A DNA stretch of 64,000 nucleotides, taken from assembly GCF_008802365.1 (NCBI RefSeq), contig NZ_VZQZ01000004.1, positions 248,001 to 312,000 of the forward strand, given 5' to 3'. Shown one piece after another: positions 1-8,208 of this stretch (position 1 is the stretch's first letter; each line of letters starts with the position of its first letter). The position numbers and the translations under genes were made by a program. The stretch comes from Oryzomonas japonica (GTDB lineage: Bacteria > Desulfobacterota > Desulfuromonadia > Geobacterales > Pseudopelobacteraceae). The notes beneath the pieces are model-generated. The model was not told the DNA's origin. It searched no databases and saw nothing but the letters and a program-made list of their open reading frames with translations.

Positions 1-166
1 TCAGCCATCACAGATGAAGGGGGGACAAGCCCTCCACGGCAGAGAAGATCTCGAACAGGGCCATGGTTCCTGCAAAGTCGCGAATCGCGCCGAATCGTAC
101 CGCCAACCAGCCGGTAGGGAGTACGGTGATTAATCCTCCTCTACACCGCACCTTCCCGCAGGCTGC

Positions 167-1783
167 TCAGCGCTTACCTTTTCCGGGCGCCTCCTTTTCG
201 AAGCTGGGGAGGAGCGCCTTGAAAAACGCGTTCTTGATGAGCTGGGTAACGATCTGCCAGGTGCTTGTTTCCGGTTTTCCCACCGAACCGGTGATATCCA
301 CCTTGGTGGCAACCTCTTGATGCGGCCTGTTTTCCAGAATCTTGGCGACCCCGCCGACGAGTATCTCGTACATTTGATGGGGGATGCTTCGCTTCTTGTC
401 CTTTCGTCGGTCATACACCTTCATATCCCGAAAGAACGGCTTGATATAGCCGGTAATGGCGTTGTTTTTGATGTGCAACTCCGTGACGAGGGTGAAAAAA
501 CCGGCGGATACATCGAAATCCCCGTAGGCGCGCAGTACATCGTTCATCGCCGTCAACCGGGACTCCTCTATTTTGAGTGAGAGGTCGAGGTCGGGTCCTG
601 TTTTATTCGGCCGGAACGTGGCGGATGCCGTTGTGGGGCCGCTGCCCATGAATTTAGCCTTCAGGTGCACCTTCGCCGGTCCCTGGGAAAAATGATTGGA
701 AAAGTTGTTCATCTGCAAGTCCGTATCGGTAAGATATATGCGGTACGGCTTGCTCTCCGCCCTATTCACCAGACCCAGAGTGCACCCCGTCAGGCTCACC
801 TGATCGGCGCGGATCAGGACTCCGGGCTTGTTGCTCAGTTCCCTGGCGGCCTTTCCCGCTTTGATTGCGCGTTTTTTTTCAACTTTCGCGGTCCGGGGCG
901 AATGGATATAGTCGATCTTCATCCCCTGGATCGTCAGGCTTTCCAGGTGGGCCATTTTTACCTTGGGTGCATACTCCGCCTCGCCGGCGGCCTGGAGAAT
1001 ACCGCCTTGGAGAGATACGTTCGAGCGGGCAAACACCGGCTTGAAATAATCGATCGGCACCTTTTCCAGCTTCAGGCGGCCTTTTATGCCGGGATACGGC
1101 TCTGCGAGAAAATTTCCCGCTCCATCGATACTGCCGCGCCCGGTGCCGAAGATTGCCGCGTCGAGATGGAAGGTGGAGGGATAGACCTGATCCGGCAGCC
1201 TGATATTGCGAATATTGACGGCCTGGAGGTTGACATGGCTCAGGACGAGCGGCATTTTCGGGTCCTGGTCGATATAGGTGAGGTTGGCGTCTTTGATTTT
1301 CAGCGTGTTGATCTTGAGCGGGTAGATATCTTCCACCGCCCGTTGCCAACCGCGTTCCTTGAGCGGAACCGTGCTGGCCGCCTCGCTGCGCAACTGCTGG
1401 AGGTTGATGACGATCTTCGGCTGGGTCAGCAAGAATTCTGCAACGAGCCTCCCCGAGAGGAGTCCTCCCCAGTGGATGCTGGCCTTGATAGCGGGGAAAG
1501 AGGCGACAGGAGTCTCGGGATGGGCCTGCTGCATCACGGTCAGCCCTTTCAAGGTCAGGGAGAGGCCCAGCAATTGGACATGCACCCCCGGCAGCCGCAC
1601 CGAGTACCCTTTCAGGTCGCGGTTCAATTTCTTTTCCATCATGCTGCGCAAAGGCGCATCAAGGGTGTAAGAGGCGATAAAGAGAATAAGGGCCAGGGCG
1701 GCCGGTATGCCGGCCCCCCAGCGGAGCAGCCTCGATTTCAGCACCCCCTTGCCCCACGGTATAGCTTGTCTGATCTCCGCCAT
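167..1783 (-). CDS. AsmA-like DUF748 family protein
   Basis: A 538-residue protein with one N-terminal membrane segment (about residues 17-35) followed by a long, beta-rich region typical of the DUF748/AsmA-like envelope proteins. These are anchored in the inner membrane, extend into the periplasm, and are linked to lipid transport or outer-membrane integrity in general. I chose the ATG at 1783 because a GGAGAGG ribosome site lies just upstream; the open frame extends 35 codons further without one. The C-terminus is basic. Nothing in the neighbourhood identifies a partner. The family call rests on overall character, and the specific role is unknown. Confidence 0.75.
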   Translation of the reverse strand: MAEIRQAIPWGKGVLKSRLLRWGAGIPAALALILFIASYTLDAPLRSMMEKKLNRDLKGYSVRLPGVHVQLLGLSLTLKGLTVMQQAHPETPVASFPAIKASIHWGGLLSGRLVAEFLLTQPKIVINLQQLRSEAASTVPLKERGWQRAVEDIYPLKINTLKIKDANLTYIDQDPKMPLVLSHVNLQAVNIRNIRLPDQVYPSTFHLDAAIFGTGRGSIDGAGNFLAEPYPGIKGRLKLEKVPIDYFKPVFARSNVSLQGGILQAAGEAEYAPKVKMAHLESLTIQGMKIDYIHSPRTAKVEKKRAIKAGKAARELSNKPGVLIRADQVSLTGCTLGLVNRAESKPYRIYLTDTDLQMNNFSNHFSQGPAKVHLKAKFMGSGPTTASATFRPNKTGPDLDLSLKIEESRLTAMNDVLRAYGDFDVSAGFFTLVTELHIKNNAITGYIKPFFRDMKVYDRRKDKKRSIPHQMYEILVGGVAKILENRPHQEVATKVDITGSVGKPETSTWQIVTQLIKNAFFKALLPSFEKEAPGKGKR

Positions 1784-2152
1784 GAGCCCTCTCCACGCAT
1801 ACGGCACGACTGTGCATCTGTTCCGACTATGATAAGGTGCTACGCAACTAACGCGCCAGTAAAAAAATAGGGTGTTCAGAGTGTGCAAGAGGGTAATGGT
1901 GTCGGGTGAAAGGGGAAAAGATACGCAGGGGCAGGGGAGGGGCCGTCAGCATATTCCGCGCTATTTGACGTAAACGCCATATATGACGGACCGTGTGGAG
2001 GTGTTTTCAGCACCCTCCGGAAAACAACGGGGCGGCCCTGTCATATGATTCCGATCTGCCAAACTATCATCGTATGACATTGCTTCTTGTCGGACCGTTG
2101 CCGTGGGTGTATTGTTAAATCAGTGACTTACCCGAAATACCCGGAGGCAGCT
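1784..2152. other. Divergent intergenic region
   Basis: This 369-bp region separates the divergent DUF748 and PfpI genes and should hold both promoters. An imperfect hairpin lies around 2000-2022. I see no convincing -35/-10 or -24/-12 pair and no coding frame. Confidence 0.4.
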
Positions 2153-2842
2153 ATGAAAATCCTGATGGTACTGACGTCCCACGACACGCTCGGCGCTACG
2201 GGCCGCAAGACCGGTTTCTGGCTGGAGGAGTTTGCCGCTCCCTATTATGTCTTTAAGGACGCCGGGGCCGAGGTCGTCCTGGCCTCCCCCAAGGGGGGGC
2301 AGCCGCCGCTGGACCCGAAGAGCGACGACCCGGCTTCCCAGACCGCGGCAACCGAACGGTTCAAGGCCGATGACACGGCGAAACGCGCCCTGGGCGCAAC
2401 TTTGAAGCTCTCGGGCCTGTCCCCTGCGGATTACGACGCGGTCTTCTATCCCGGCGGCCACGGCCCCCTGTGGGACTTGGCCGAAGACCGGGACTCCATC
2501 GCGCTGATCGAAGCCCTGTATGGCGCGGGCAAGCCGGTAGCTGCGGTGTGCCATGCGCCGGGTGTGCTGCGCCACGTCGCGGCGCCGGACGGTACTCCGT
2601 TGGTGAAGGGCAAGGCGGTGACCGGCTTTTCCGACACGGAGGAGGACGCCGTCGGCCTGACCGACGTGGTGCCGTTCCTGGTGGAGGACGAGCTCCAGAA
2701 GAAGGGCGGCATCTACACCAAAGGCCCGGACTGGCAGTCGTATGTCGTGTGCGCCGGCACGCTCGTCACCGGCCAGAACCCCGCCTCATCCGAGGCAGCG
2801 GCGCAAAAGCTGCTGGCACTGCTGGCGGGCGGAAAAGACTGA
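2153..2842 (+). CDS. DJ-1/PfpI family protein (type 1 glutamine amidotransferase-like)
   Basis: A 229-residue cytosolic protein with the DJ-1/PfpI fold. The nucleophile elbow is visible as AAVCHAPG near residue 127, preceded by the YPGGHGP loop. Members act as glyoxalases, deglycases, proteases or chaperones (for example Hsp31/YajL types); which activity applies cannot be told here. The start at ATG 2153 is supported by GGAGG at 2143-2147 with 5-nt spacing; upstream in-frame codons have no ribosome site. The gene stands alone between genes on the other strand. The closest architecture appears to be the larger Hsp31/HchA-like group. Confidence 0.88.
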   Translation: MKILMVLTSHDTLGATGRKTGFWLEEFAAPYYVFKDAGAEVVLASPKGGQPPLDPKSDDPASQTAATERFKADDTAKRALGATLKLSGLSPADYDAVFYPGGHGPLWDLAEDRDSIALIEALYGAGKPVAAVCHAPGVLRHVAAPDGTPLVKGKAVTGFSDTEEDAVGLTDVVPFLVEDELQKKGGIYTKGPDWQSYVVCAGTLVTGQNPASSEAAAQKLLALLAGGKD

Positions 2843-2897
2843 CACAGCAGAAGCAGCTTCATCAAGAACTGTAAGTGGTGCTCTCGCACAGGATCGC

Positions 2898-3083
2898 TCA
2901 CCCCTCCTTGCGACGTACATTCCGCATGTTGTTGTAGCACTCCTGCTTGCTCCAGATCAATTCAGTGGCACGATCCAGAGTCGCATTGAGGTCTTGAAGG
3001 TTTGTCCGGGATATACGATCAGCAATCCTGTTGAGCACCTTGCAGGTCAGAGCCGGATTAATGTACCACGGCATGTTCATCAA
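2898..3083 (-). CDS. Small hypothetical protein (61 aa)
   Basis: A short ORF encoding a predicted mostly helical, soluble 61-residue protein with two cysteines and a basic C-terminus. It has a plausible ribosome site (GGAAAGG) about 7 nt before the ATG. It is convergent with the PfpI gene and not obviously part of an operon. I do not recognise the family. It is kept because the composition looks like protein and a ribosome site is present, but it could be spurious. Confidence 0.45.
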   Translation of the reverse strand: MMNMPWYINPALTCKVLNRIADRISRTNLQDLNATLDRATELIWSKQECYNNMRNVRRKEG

Positions 3084-3355
3084 CCCCTTTCCACGCCCGT
3101 GTTGCCAACCTCAATACCCCCGCCCTCCGGTGGGCGGGTGAAATCGAAACCCATGGGATGAGTAAAGCATAATGTGTACCGGGTGTTGTAATCAGATGAT
3201 ATGATGGCGAAATATCAAGTGCCGTTGGCGTGGAACGCTGCAAACAGCCCGTTTGTCGGAATTTTTTACAGTGGTGTGACGCGATAGAGGGGATTCGCGG
3301 CTGCGGGCTGCCCGGCACTCGAAAAAGTCTGTCAGCCGAGTGCCCGTTTCCCGTG

Positions 3356-4054
3356 TTACGTAACTGAACCGGTCGTTTTGGGCCCCCGCACGCCGAGCCA
3401 GATGGTGTGCTGTCTCCCCCCCAGCGCCTTGCCCCGGGCTGGCACCCGGACCTCATGCACCTGGAAACCGGCCCGGCGCAGCCGTTCGGTAAACGCCCGG
3501 TCGGGACCGGCCGACCATACGGCCAGCACCCCCTCAGGCCGCAGGGCGGCGAAGGAAGCCTCCAGGCCGGCCCGGCTGTAGAGCCATTCGTTGCCCCTGT
3601 GGGTCATGGCTTCGGGGCCGTTGTCCACGTCCAGCAGGATGGCATCGTAGGCCTGGTGCTCCGCACGCAGGACCTGGGCCACATCCTGCTCCCGGACCGT
3701 GACCCGGTCATCGTCGAGGGGGAACCCGGCCAGGTCCGCGAGCGGGCCCCGGTTCCACTCCACCACGGCCGGCACCAGTTCGGCGACCACCACCCGGCCG
3801 TCGGCACCGAGTCGCCGCAACGCCGCAGCGGTGGTATACCCCATGCCCATTCCGCCGATCAGTATCCGGGGGGCGTGGTGGGCGGCGATCCGGGCGCAGG
3901 CCAGCTCTGCCAACGCCTCTTCCGAACCGTGAACCCGGCTGTTCATGAGCTCGTTGCCGTTGACCTGGATCGAATACTCCCTGCCACGCCTGTAGAGGCA
4001 CAGTTCGCCGCCCCCCGGCGCCTGTGCGCTGTCGATGAGTTCCCACGGTATCAT
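3356..4054 (-). CDS. Spermidine synthase-like SAM-dependent methyltransferase-fold protein
   Basis: A 232-residue protein with a Rossmann fold of the spermidine-synthase/SAM-methyltransferase type. The nucleotide-binding loop is ILIGGMGMGYT at about residues 62-72, the acidic strand end is VVVAELVP, and the catalytic-region strand is AILLDVDNGP. It is shorter than true SpeE, and the usual N-terminal beta-hairpin domain is reduced, so an aminopropyltransferase role is uncertain. The start at 4054 has AGGGGAG 6 nt upstream; the longer frame starts 41 codons earlier without a ribosome site. It is monocistronic. Confidence 0.78.
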   Translation of the reverse strand: MIPWELIDSAQAPGGGELCLYRRGREYSIQVNGNELMNSRVHGSEEALAELACARIAAHHAPRILIGGMGMGYTTAAALRRLGADGRVVVAELVPAVVEWNRGPLADLAGFPLDDDRVTVREQDVAQVLRAEHQAYDAILLDVDNGPEAMTHRGNEWLYSRAGLEASFAALRPEGVLAVWSAGPDRAFTERLRRAGFQVHEVRVPARGKALGGRQHTIWLGVRGPKTTGSVT

Positions 4055-4409
4055 GTCCGCTCCCCTGCTGGTGTGAAAGTTGAGCCGCCACGCCACTCTA
4101 CCACACGGCGTCCCGCGTTTATCTGCTTTTTTTCCGTGTAATACCGGGATGTTTGTAAAATGACCCGGAGGTGTCACTTTTTTTTACACGTTCTGAATAG
4201 TGGTAATATTTTTAACATGCCGTAATTGCAGTTGAAATTCTCATTTTCATGGGGTAAGAATGTAGGCGCGGGCACAAATCGTGCGCAATTGGGCGTAACG
4301 CGCTGCTGTTGCGCGGGGGGGGGCTGCGGCGGAGAACGGCTGCGTGGCCCGCTCCAAGGGGAAAAAGCGAAAATCACGGCCAGTTTCGATCACGGGGACA
4401 GGAGGGACG
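4055..4409. other. Divergent intergenic region
   Basis: A 355-bp spacer between the divergent SpeE-like and DUF4124 genes. It is AT-rich near 4170-4225, with a possible -10 hexamer TAATAT at about 4204, then very GC-rich from 4300. No coding frame or structured RNA was recognised. Confidence 0.35.
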
Positions 4410-4754
4410 ATGAGGGTAATATGCCTGGTGGTGGGGATCATGGTGATGGCGTCGTTGGATGCCGGTGCCACCTTCTATAAGTACCGGGACAGCAGCGGGG
4501 CGATCGTGATCACCGATAAACTGGAAAATGTCCCGCAAAAATATCGTAAGCAGTACAAAGTCATCCTGGACGAGCAACTGGATGCCCGTGACTCGCTGAA
4601 AAAGCGGTGGGCGGCAGGCAAAGAGGCGCAGGAGAGACAAGAACTGGAACAAAGGCAGCGGAAGGCTGCTGAAAAGAAGAAGCCGAGCGACGGCAAGCGC
4701 CTCGTCATTACCGTGGACGAGCAAACGGGAGAGTTGATTCGTACCATGGAGTAG
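4410..4754 (+). CDS. DUF4124 domain-containing secreted protein
   Basis: A 114-residue protein with a signal peptide (residues 1-18, cleaved near DAGA-TF) followed by FYKYRDSSGAIVITDKLENVP. That pattern, aromatic then Tyr, Asp-Gly-Ala-hydrophobic, Thr-Asp then Pro, is the DUF4124 signature of small periplasmic proteins. A long charged helix or coiled coil (about residues 55-95) follows. The start at 4410 has GGAGGG immediately upstream. The function is unknown; the protein is probably exported to the periplasm. Confidence 0.75.
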   Translation: MRVICLVVGIMVMASLDAGATFYKYRDSSGAIVITDKLENVPQKYRKQYKVILDEQLDARDSLKKRWAAGKEAQERQELEQRQRKAAEKKKPSDGKRLVITVDEQTGELIRTME

Positions 4755-4898
4755 CGTCGCATGCCTCGGCGCTCTTCCGTCACCCCCCGAGGGAAGCGAT
4801 ATCACAACGCTTGAAAGCCTTGGCGGAATTTGCTACTGTGCTGCTGCTCGTTGCCGGAGCGGCACCCCCCGCTGTTATTCCTGTGCTCAGGTATTGTT

Positions 4899-5480
4899 AT
4901 GAAGTTTTTACAGGCATTCCTCATAACGTCTTTTCTGGTGCTGTCGGCATGCAGCAATCTTTCCAGGTCCTACGGCTTGACGACCCTTTCGCATAACAAA
5001 GTCTCGGAAAATGAATTTCCCATCGACAGCAAGCTCTACTATCTCTCCTGCAATCAGAATATCAGGATTGCCGTCGTCGCCGGTACTGTCAAGATTGATA
5101 ACAATTACGAGGGGTATGACGGTTATCAGGAGTTTGTGTCGGTAACCACCGAGGAACTGATTACCGATTACGAGCATCATCTGCTCGATCTCTCCAAGTA
5201 TTTTCAGAAATATGCCTTCAATTTGGTCAACAGGCGTGAGGTCAACCGGGTCCTTAACGAATACGAGTCGAGCAACCTGGCCTTTGTGCCGGGGGATTTG
5301 CGGGAAAAGATCGGTGCGGAGACTACCGCGACCCACATCCTTCTGATGAACTTCTCGCGAAACTACGATGACCGGTCCCATGCGATCGATACCATTGAAC
5401 GCCAACTCATAAATGTTGCAACCGGCTCGGTCGAAGCGGCTGATTATCTGAAGGTACGGAACTCCATCTCTCCACTATAG
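4899..5480 (+). CDS. Putative lipoprotein (hypothetical)
   Basis: A 193-residue protein with a lipoprotein signal peptide ending in the lipobox LVLSAC (Cys at about residue 18). The mature part contains a mixed alpha/beta domain reading RIAVVAG...LVNRREVNRVLNEY...ATHILLMNF. This resembles the CsgG/FlgO/TolB-N-like lipoprotein fold, with an N-terminal strand and a helix-strand pair after the NRxE motif. That resemblance is an inference. The start was chosen at 4899, where the signal peptide begins; the frame extends upstream only through sequence that does not look like protein. Confidence 0.65.
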   Translation: MKFLQAFLITSFLVLSACSNLSRSYGLTTLSHNKVSENEFPIDSKLYYLSCNQNIRIAVVAGTVKIDNNYEGYDGYQEFVSVTTEELITDYEHHLLDLSKYFQKYAFNLVNRREVNRVLNEYESSNLAFVPGDLREKIGAETTATHILLMNFSRNYDDRSHAIDTIERQLINVATGSVEAADYLKVRNSISPL

Positions 5481-5493
5481 GGTCGATTTCATC

Positions 5494-5895
5494 GTGTTCT
5501 TGAATACCAATAACCTGCCGTGGCTCATCTCGAAAGAGCTGCGAACCGTCATCCACGCCCACATCTCCGATCGTTTCACGGCCTGCGTCATTACCTTTCA
5601 ATGCCGCACCCCAGCAGCCGGGCACCATCCGGCCGAAATCGCCATCGATACCGACGGCACCATCATCTTCATTACCGGCTTCTCGGATACCGCCGTTTCC
5701 TCCGAAGCGACGGAGGATAGCTCCTTCGATTTCGTGGCCAGAGCGGCCCGGTACGGCGGCCGGGAACCGGTGCCGTTGGAGGGGGAGCAGGAACGGTACC
5801 AGGAGTGGGAAGGCGCTTTTGTGGCTTCTTCCCTTGCGGGCGCCTACCGGGTCGCGGTAGCGCCCATACTGGAGTTGGAAGAACGGTGCGATTGA
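5494..5895 (+). CDS. Hypothetical protein (133 aa), GTG start
   Basis: A 133-residue soluble protein of mixed alpha/beta character that I do not recognise. It follows the lipoprotein gene by 13 bp and could be co-transcribed with it. The start is uncertain: GTG 5494 opens the frame, but no clear ribosome site precedes it. An antisense ORF covers the same region; this strand was preferred because of its amino-acid composition and because a good terminator follows it. Confidence 0.55.
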   Translation: MFLNTNNLPWLISKELRTVIHAHISDRFTACVITFQCRTPAAGHHPAEIAIDTDGTIIFITGFSDTAVSSEATEDSSFDFVARAARYGGREPVPLEGEQERYQEWEGAFVASSLAGAYRVAVAPILELEERCD

Positions 5896-5934
5896 AGAGC
5901 CACGCATTCAGGAACGGTGGTTCGGTACACACAG

Positions 5935-5968
5935 CGGGCTGCGTCATAATGGCGCAGCCCGTTTCGGT
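5935..5968 (+). terminator. Rho-independent terminator
   Basis: A 9-bp perfect stem (CGGGCTGCG/CGCAGCCCG) with a 9-nt loop, followed by a T-rich tail. It ends the preceding hypothetical gene. Confidence 0.75.
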
Positions 5969-6132
5969 TTGTGAGCAGGCGGTAAAATATTGGGAAAAGT
6001 AGCAACATGCTGGACATGACGTCCGGCAGCGTGCCGTTTGTCTCACTCCATACCGTTCCTGCCCATTAATTAGTCACCTTGTGCCCAGGAAGCTGCCTGC
6101 CGGTATCCGCCATGGGCGCATAGGGCGGTCGT

Positions 6133-6150
6133 TATGGTGTGTGAGCCATA
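6133..6150. promoter_or_regulatory. Candidate enhancer-binding dyad TATGG-N8-CCATA
   Basis: A perfect 5-bp inverted repeat with an 8-nt spacer, centred about 95 bp upstream of the transcription start predicted from the sigma-54 promoter at 6211. That is a usual position for a bacterial enhancer-binding protein. The regulator is unknown. Confidence 0.4.
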
Positions 6151-6210
6151 GCAAGGCCCGGGCCGACAACAACTCGCCCGGCTCGCGGTCAAGCTCCGTT
6201 CCCGAATATC

Positions 6211-6226
6211 TGGCAAGCATTATGCT
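6211..6226 (+). promoter_or_regulatory. Sigma-54 (-24/-12) promoter
   Basis: TGGCAAG-N4-ATGC matches the consensus TGGCACG-N4-TTGC with the GG-GC spacing exactly right. The predicted start near 6236 lies about 39 bp before the first gene of the 6275-9225 operon. Confidence 0.7.
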
Positions 6227-6274
6227 TGGAGGGGTGAGGGTAATGACATCCCACACCTGTACGAGGAATCTTCT

Positions 6275-7516
6275 ATGACCACAGCCGCCAGCGCCGGGTT
6301 GCTCAACGCCACCCTCAACCATATCCTCACCGGGCACCCGGAAACCCTGCCGGTGTTCGCCGACGCCGGACTGGGGGTGGTTGCGGATGAAGGGCTCCGG
6401 GCATCATTCGGCACGGTGGTGACCCTGCGCACCCTGCTCAAGGCGCGGGATCTCAACGCCGATCTCTTCTGCCGCCGCCTGGACGATGCGATTGCCGAGG
6501 CCGCCCGCACGGCCCGCAAACAGGCGGTCGCGACGGCGGCGGGTACCCCCCTCAACCTGTTCGCCTTGCTCCCCTGTCCCCTGAAAGTACCCCTGGAGGA
6601 GGCCTTCGAGGCCTACCTGGGCACACTTCCTCCCGAGAAACGGGCCTCCTTCACCTATTGCCTGGAGGGGAACGCCAACCACGACGTGGATTACTACGCC
6701 CTGGTGGAGCATTTCGAGTCCATCGACGACATGCCGGACATCATCGTCACCCCCGGCTTCAACAGCTTTTTCCACCGCCCGTTCGTGGAGCGCTTCATCA
6801 AGCCGGGCCTGTTCACCAGCGTCTCCACCTTTGCCGGAGACCGACACCTGGCGCGGCTGGGGGTAATCGATCCCCAAGGGCAGTACACCATGCTGGCCAT
6901 GAACCTGCTGGTGATGGTGGTCGATCATGCCCGCCTGGGCGACCGTCCGGTTCCCGCGGCCTGGCGGGACCTGCTGGATGCTGCGTATCACAAGAGCGTC
7001 GCCATTCGCGGCAACCACGATGGTTCCTTCTGCGAGACCCTGTTGTTGACGATCCACAAGGAGTTCGGCCTTGACGGGGTGTTCCGCCTGGGGGAGAACG
7101 TCCGCTACGGCTGGCACCCCTCCCAGATGGTCAAGGCCGCAGCCAGCGGCGGCGCGGAGGCACCGGCCATCAGCGCCATGCCCTATTTCTTCGCCCGGCA
7201 CCTCAAGGAACGGAAGGGGGTCAGTATCGTCTGGCCGCAGGACGGCGCCCTGGTCAGCCCGGTGACCATGCTGGTCAAGACCGGAAAACGGGAGGCGCTG
7301 CAACCGCTGATCGATTTTCTGGCCGGGCCAAAGGTGGCCGCAATCTGCGCCGAAGCCTCGTTCCCAGCGGTCCATCCCGCCGTGGACAACCACCTGCCGG
7401 ACGACGCCGTGTTCAAGTGGGTCGGCTGGGAGTACGTGAAAAACCATGACATCAAGGCCATGCTGACGGAGATCAATAAAACCTTCCTCCACGGTTTCAA
7501 CGGGGGCGGGGCATGA
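6275..7516 (+). CDS. Cytosolic solute-binding-like protein with DUF1858-like N-terminus
   Basis: A 413-residue protein. Residues 10-65 (NHILTGHPETLPVFADAGL and following) match the DUF1858/ScdA-N pattern. The rest resembles a periplasmic iron-type ABC substrate-binding protein: a TPGFNSFF hinge region, and an ISAMPYFFARHL...VSIVWPQDGALVSP segment typical of the second lobe. There is no signal peptide, so it should stay in the cytoplasm, which is unusual for this fold. It is the first gene of a sigma-54 operon and overlaps the GTPase gene by 4 bp (ATGA). The ligand is unknown, possibly a metal or metallocluster given the partners. The ribosome site is GAGGA, 8 nt upstream. Confidence 0.75.
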   Translation: MTTAASAGLLNATLNHILTGHPETLPVFADAGLGVVADEGLRASFGTVVTLRTLLKARDLNADLFCRRLDDAIAEAARTARKQAVATAAGTPLNLFALLPCPLKVPLEEAFEAYLGTLPPEKRASFTYCLEGNANHDVDYYALVEHFESIDDMPDIIVTPGFNSFFHRPFVERFIKPGLFTSVSTFAGDRHLARLGVIDPQGQYTMLAMNLLVMVVDHARLGDRPVPAAWRDLLDAAYHKSVAIRGNHDGSFCETLLLTIHKEFGLDGVFRLGENVRYGWHPSQMVKAAASGGAEAPAISAMPYFFARHLKERKGVSIVWPQDGALVSPVTMLVKTGKREALQPLIDFLAGPKVAAICAEASFPAVHPAVDNHLPDDAVFKWVGWEYVKNHDIKAMLTEINKTFLHGFNGGGA

Positions 7517-8199
7517 GGCTCATTACGGTGGCCGGGCCGCCGTCATCCGGCAAAACCTCCGTGATCATTAAGGCGGCCGAGGCGCTGCGCGGGGAGGGGG
7601 TCACGGTGGGGGTCATCAAGTTCGACTGTCTCTCCACCGGCGACCAGGTCCTGTACGAACGCCGTGGCATCGCGGCGAAGACCGGGCTGTCCGGTAACCT
7701 CTGTCCCGACCACTTCTTTGTCAGCAATATACAGGAGTGCCTGCAATGGGGCGAGCAGAGCGGTTTCGACCTGCTGATCTCCGAGAGCGCCGGCCTGTGC
7801 AACCGCTGCGCCCCCCATATCAAGGACGTGTGCGCGGTCTGCGTGATCGACAACCTGAGCGGCGTGGAGACGCCGCGCAAGATCGGGCCGATGCTCAAGA
7901 TGGCGGACATCGTGGTGGTCACCAAGGGGGACATCGTCTCCCAGGCCGAGCGGGAGGTGTTCGCCTACCGGGTGCGCCAGGTCAATCCGGGGGCGGTCAT
8001 CATCAACGTCAACGGCCTCACCGGCCAGGGGGGGTACGAACTGGGACGGCTGTTGTCCGCCGCGGAGGAGACGGTCTCCCTTACCGGCAGGCTGCTGCGT
8101 TTTACCATGCCCGCTGCGCTCTGCTCCTACTGCCTCGGCCAGCGCAAGATCGGCAGCGATTACCAGATGGGCAACGTCAGGAAAATGGATTTTTCGTAA
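7513..8199 (+). CDS. G3E-type (HypB/UreG/CobW-like) GTPase with cysteine pairs
   Basis: A 228-residue P-loop GTPase. The Walker A motif is GPPSSGKT (residues 8-15). The G3E-style ESAG motif is at 91-94, where HypB and UreG carry their ENxG/ESGG. The base-specificity motif TKGD is at 137-140. Cysteine pairs C96xxC99, C107xxC110 and C204xxC207 could bind a metal or an Fe-S cluster. G3E proteins insert Ni, Co or Zn into enzymes using GTP. It is translationally coupled to the upstream binding-protein gene and followed 9 bp later by the ABC ATPase. It is neither canonical HypB nor UreG; the substrate is unknown. Confidence 0.8.
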   Translation: MRLITVAGPPSSGKTSVIIKAAEALRGEGVTVGVIKFDCLSTGDQVLYERRGIAAKTGLSGNLCPDHFFVSNIQECLQWGEQSGFDLLISESAGLCNRCAPHIKDVCAVCVIDNLSGVETPRKIGPMLKMADIVVVTKGDIVSQAEREVFAYRVRQVNPGAVIINVNGLTGQGGYELGRLLSAAEETVSLTGRLLRFTMPAALCSYCLGQRKIGSDYQMGNVRKMDFS

Positions 8200-8208
8200 A
8201 GGGAATTC

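Noticed and set aside
1-130. Minus-strand open frame running off the left edge, with a possible start near 64 (peptide MALFEIFSAVEGL...)
   Set aside because: Only about 20 codons lie in the window and the ribosome site is weak; it cannot be judged without the sequence to the left.
5407-5907. 166-aa antisense ORF opposite the 5494-5895 gene
   Set aside because: Gly/Arg-rich composition and no ribosome site; looks like the shadow of the plus-strand gene.
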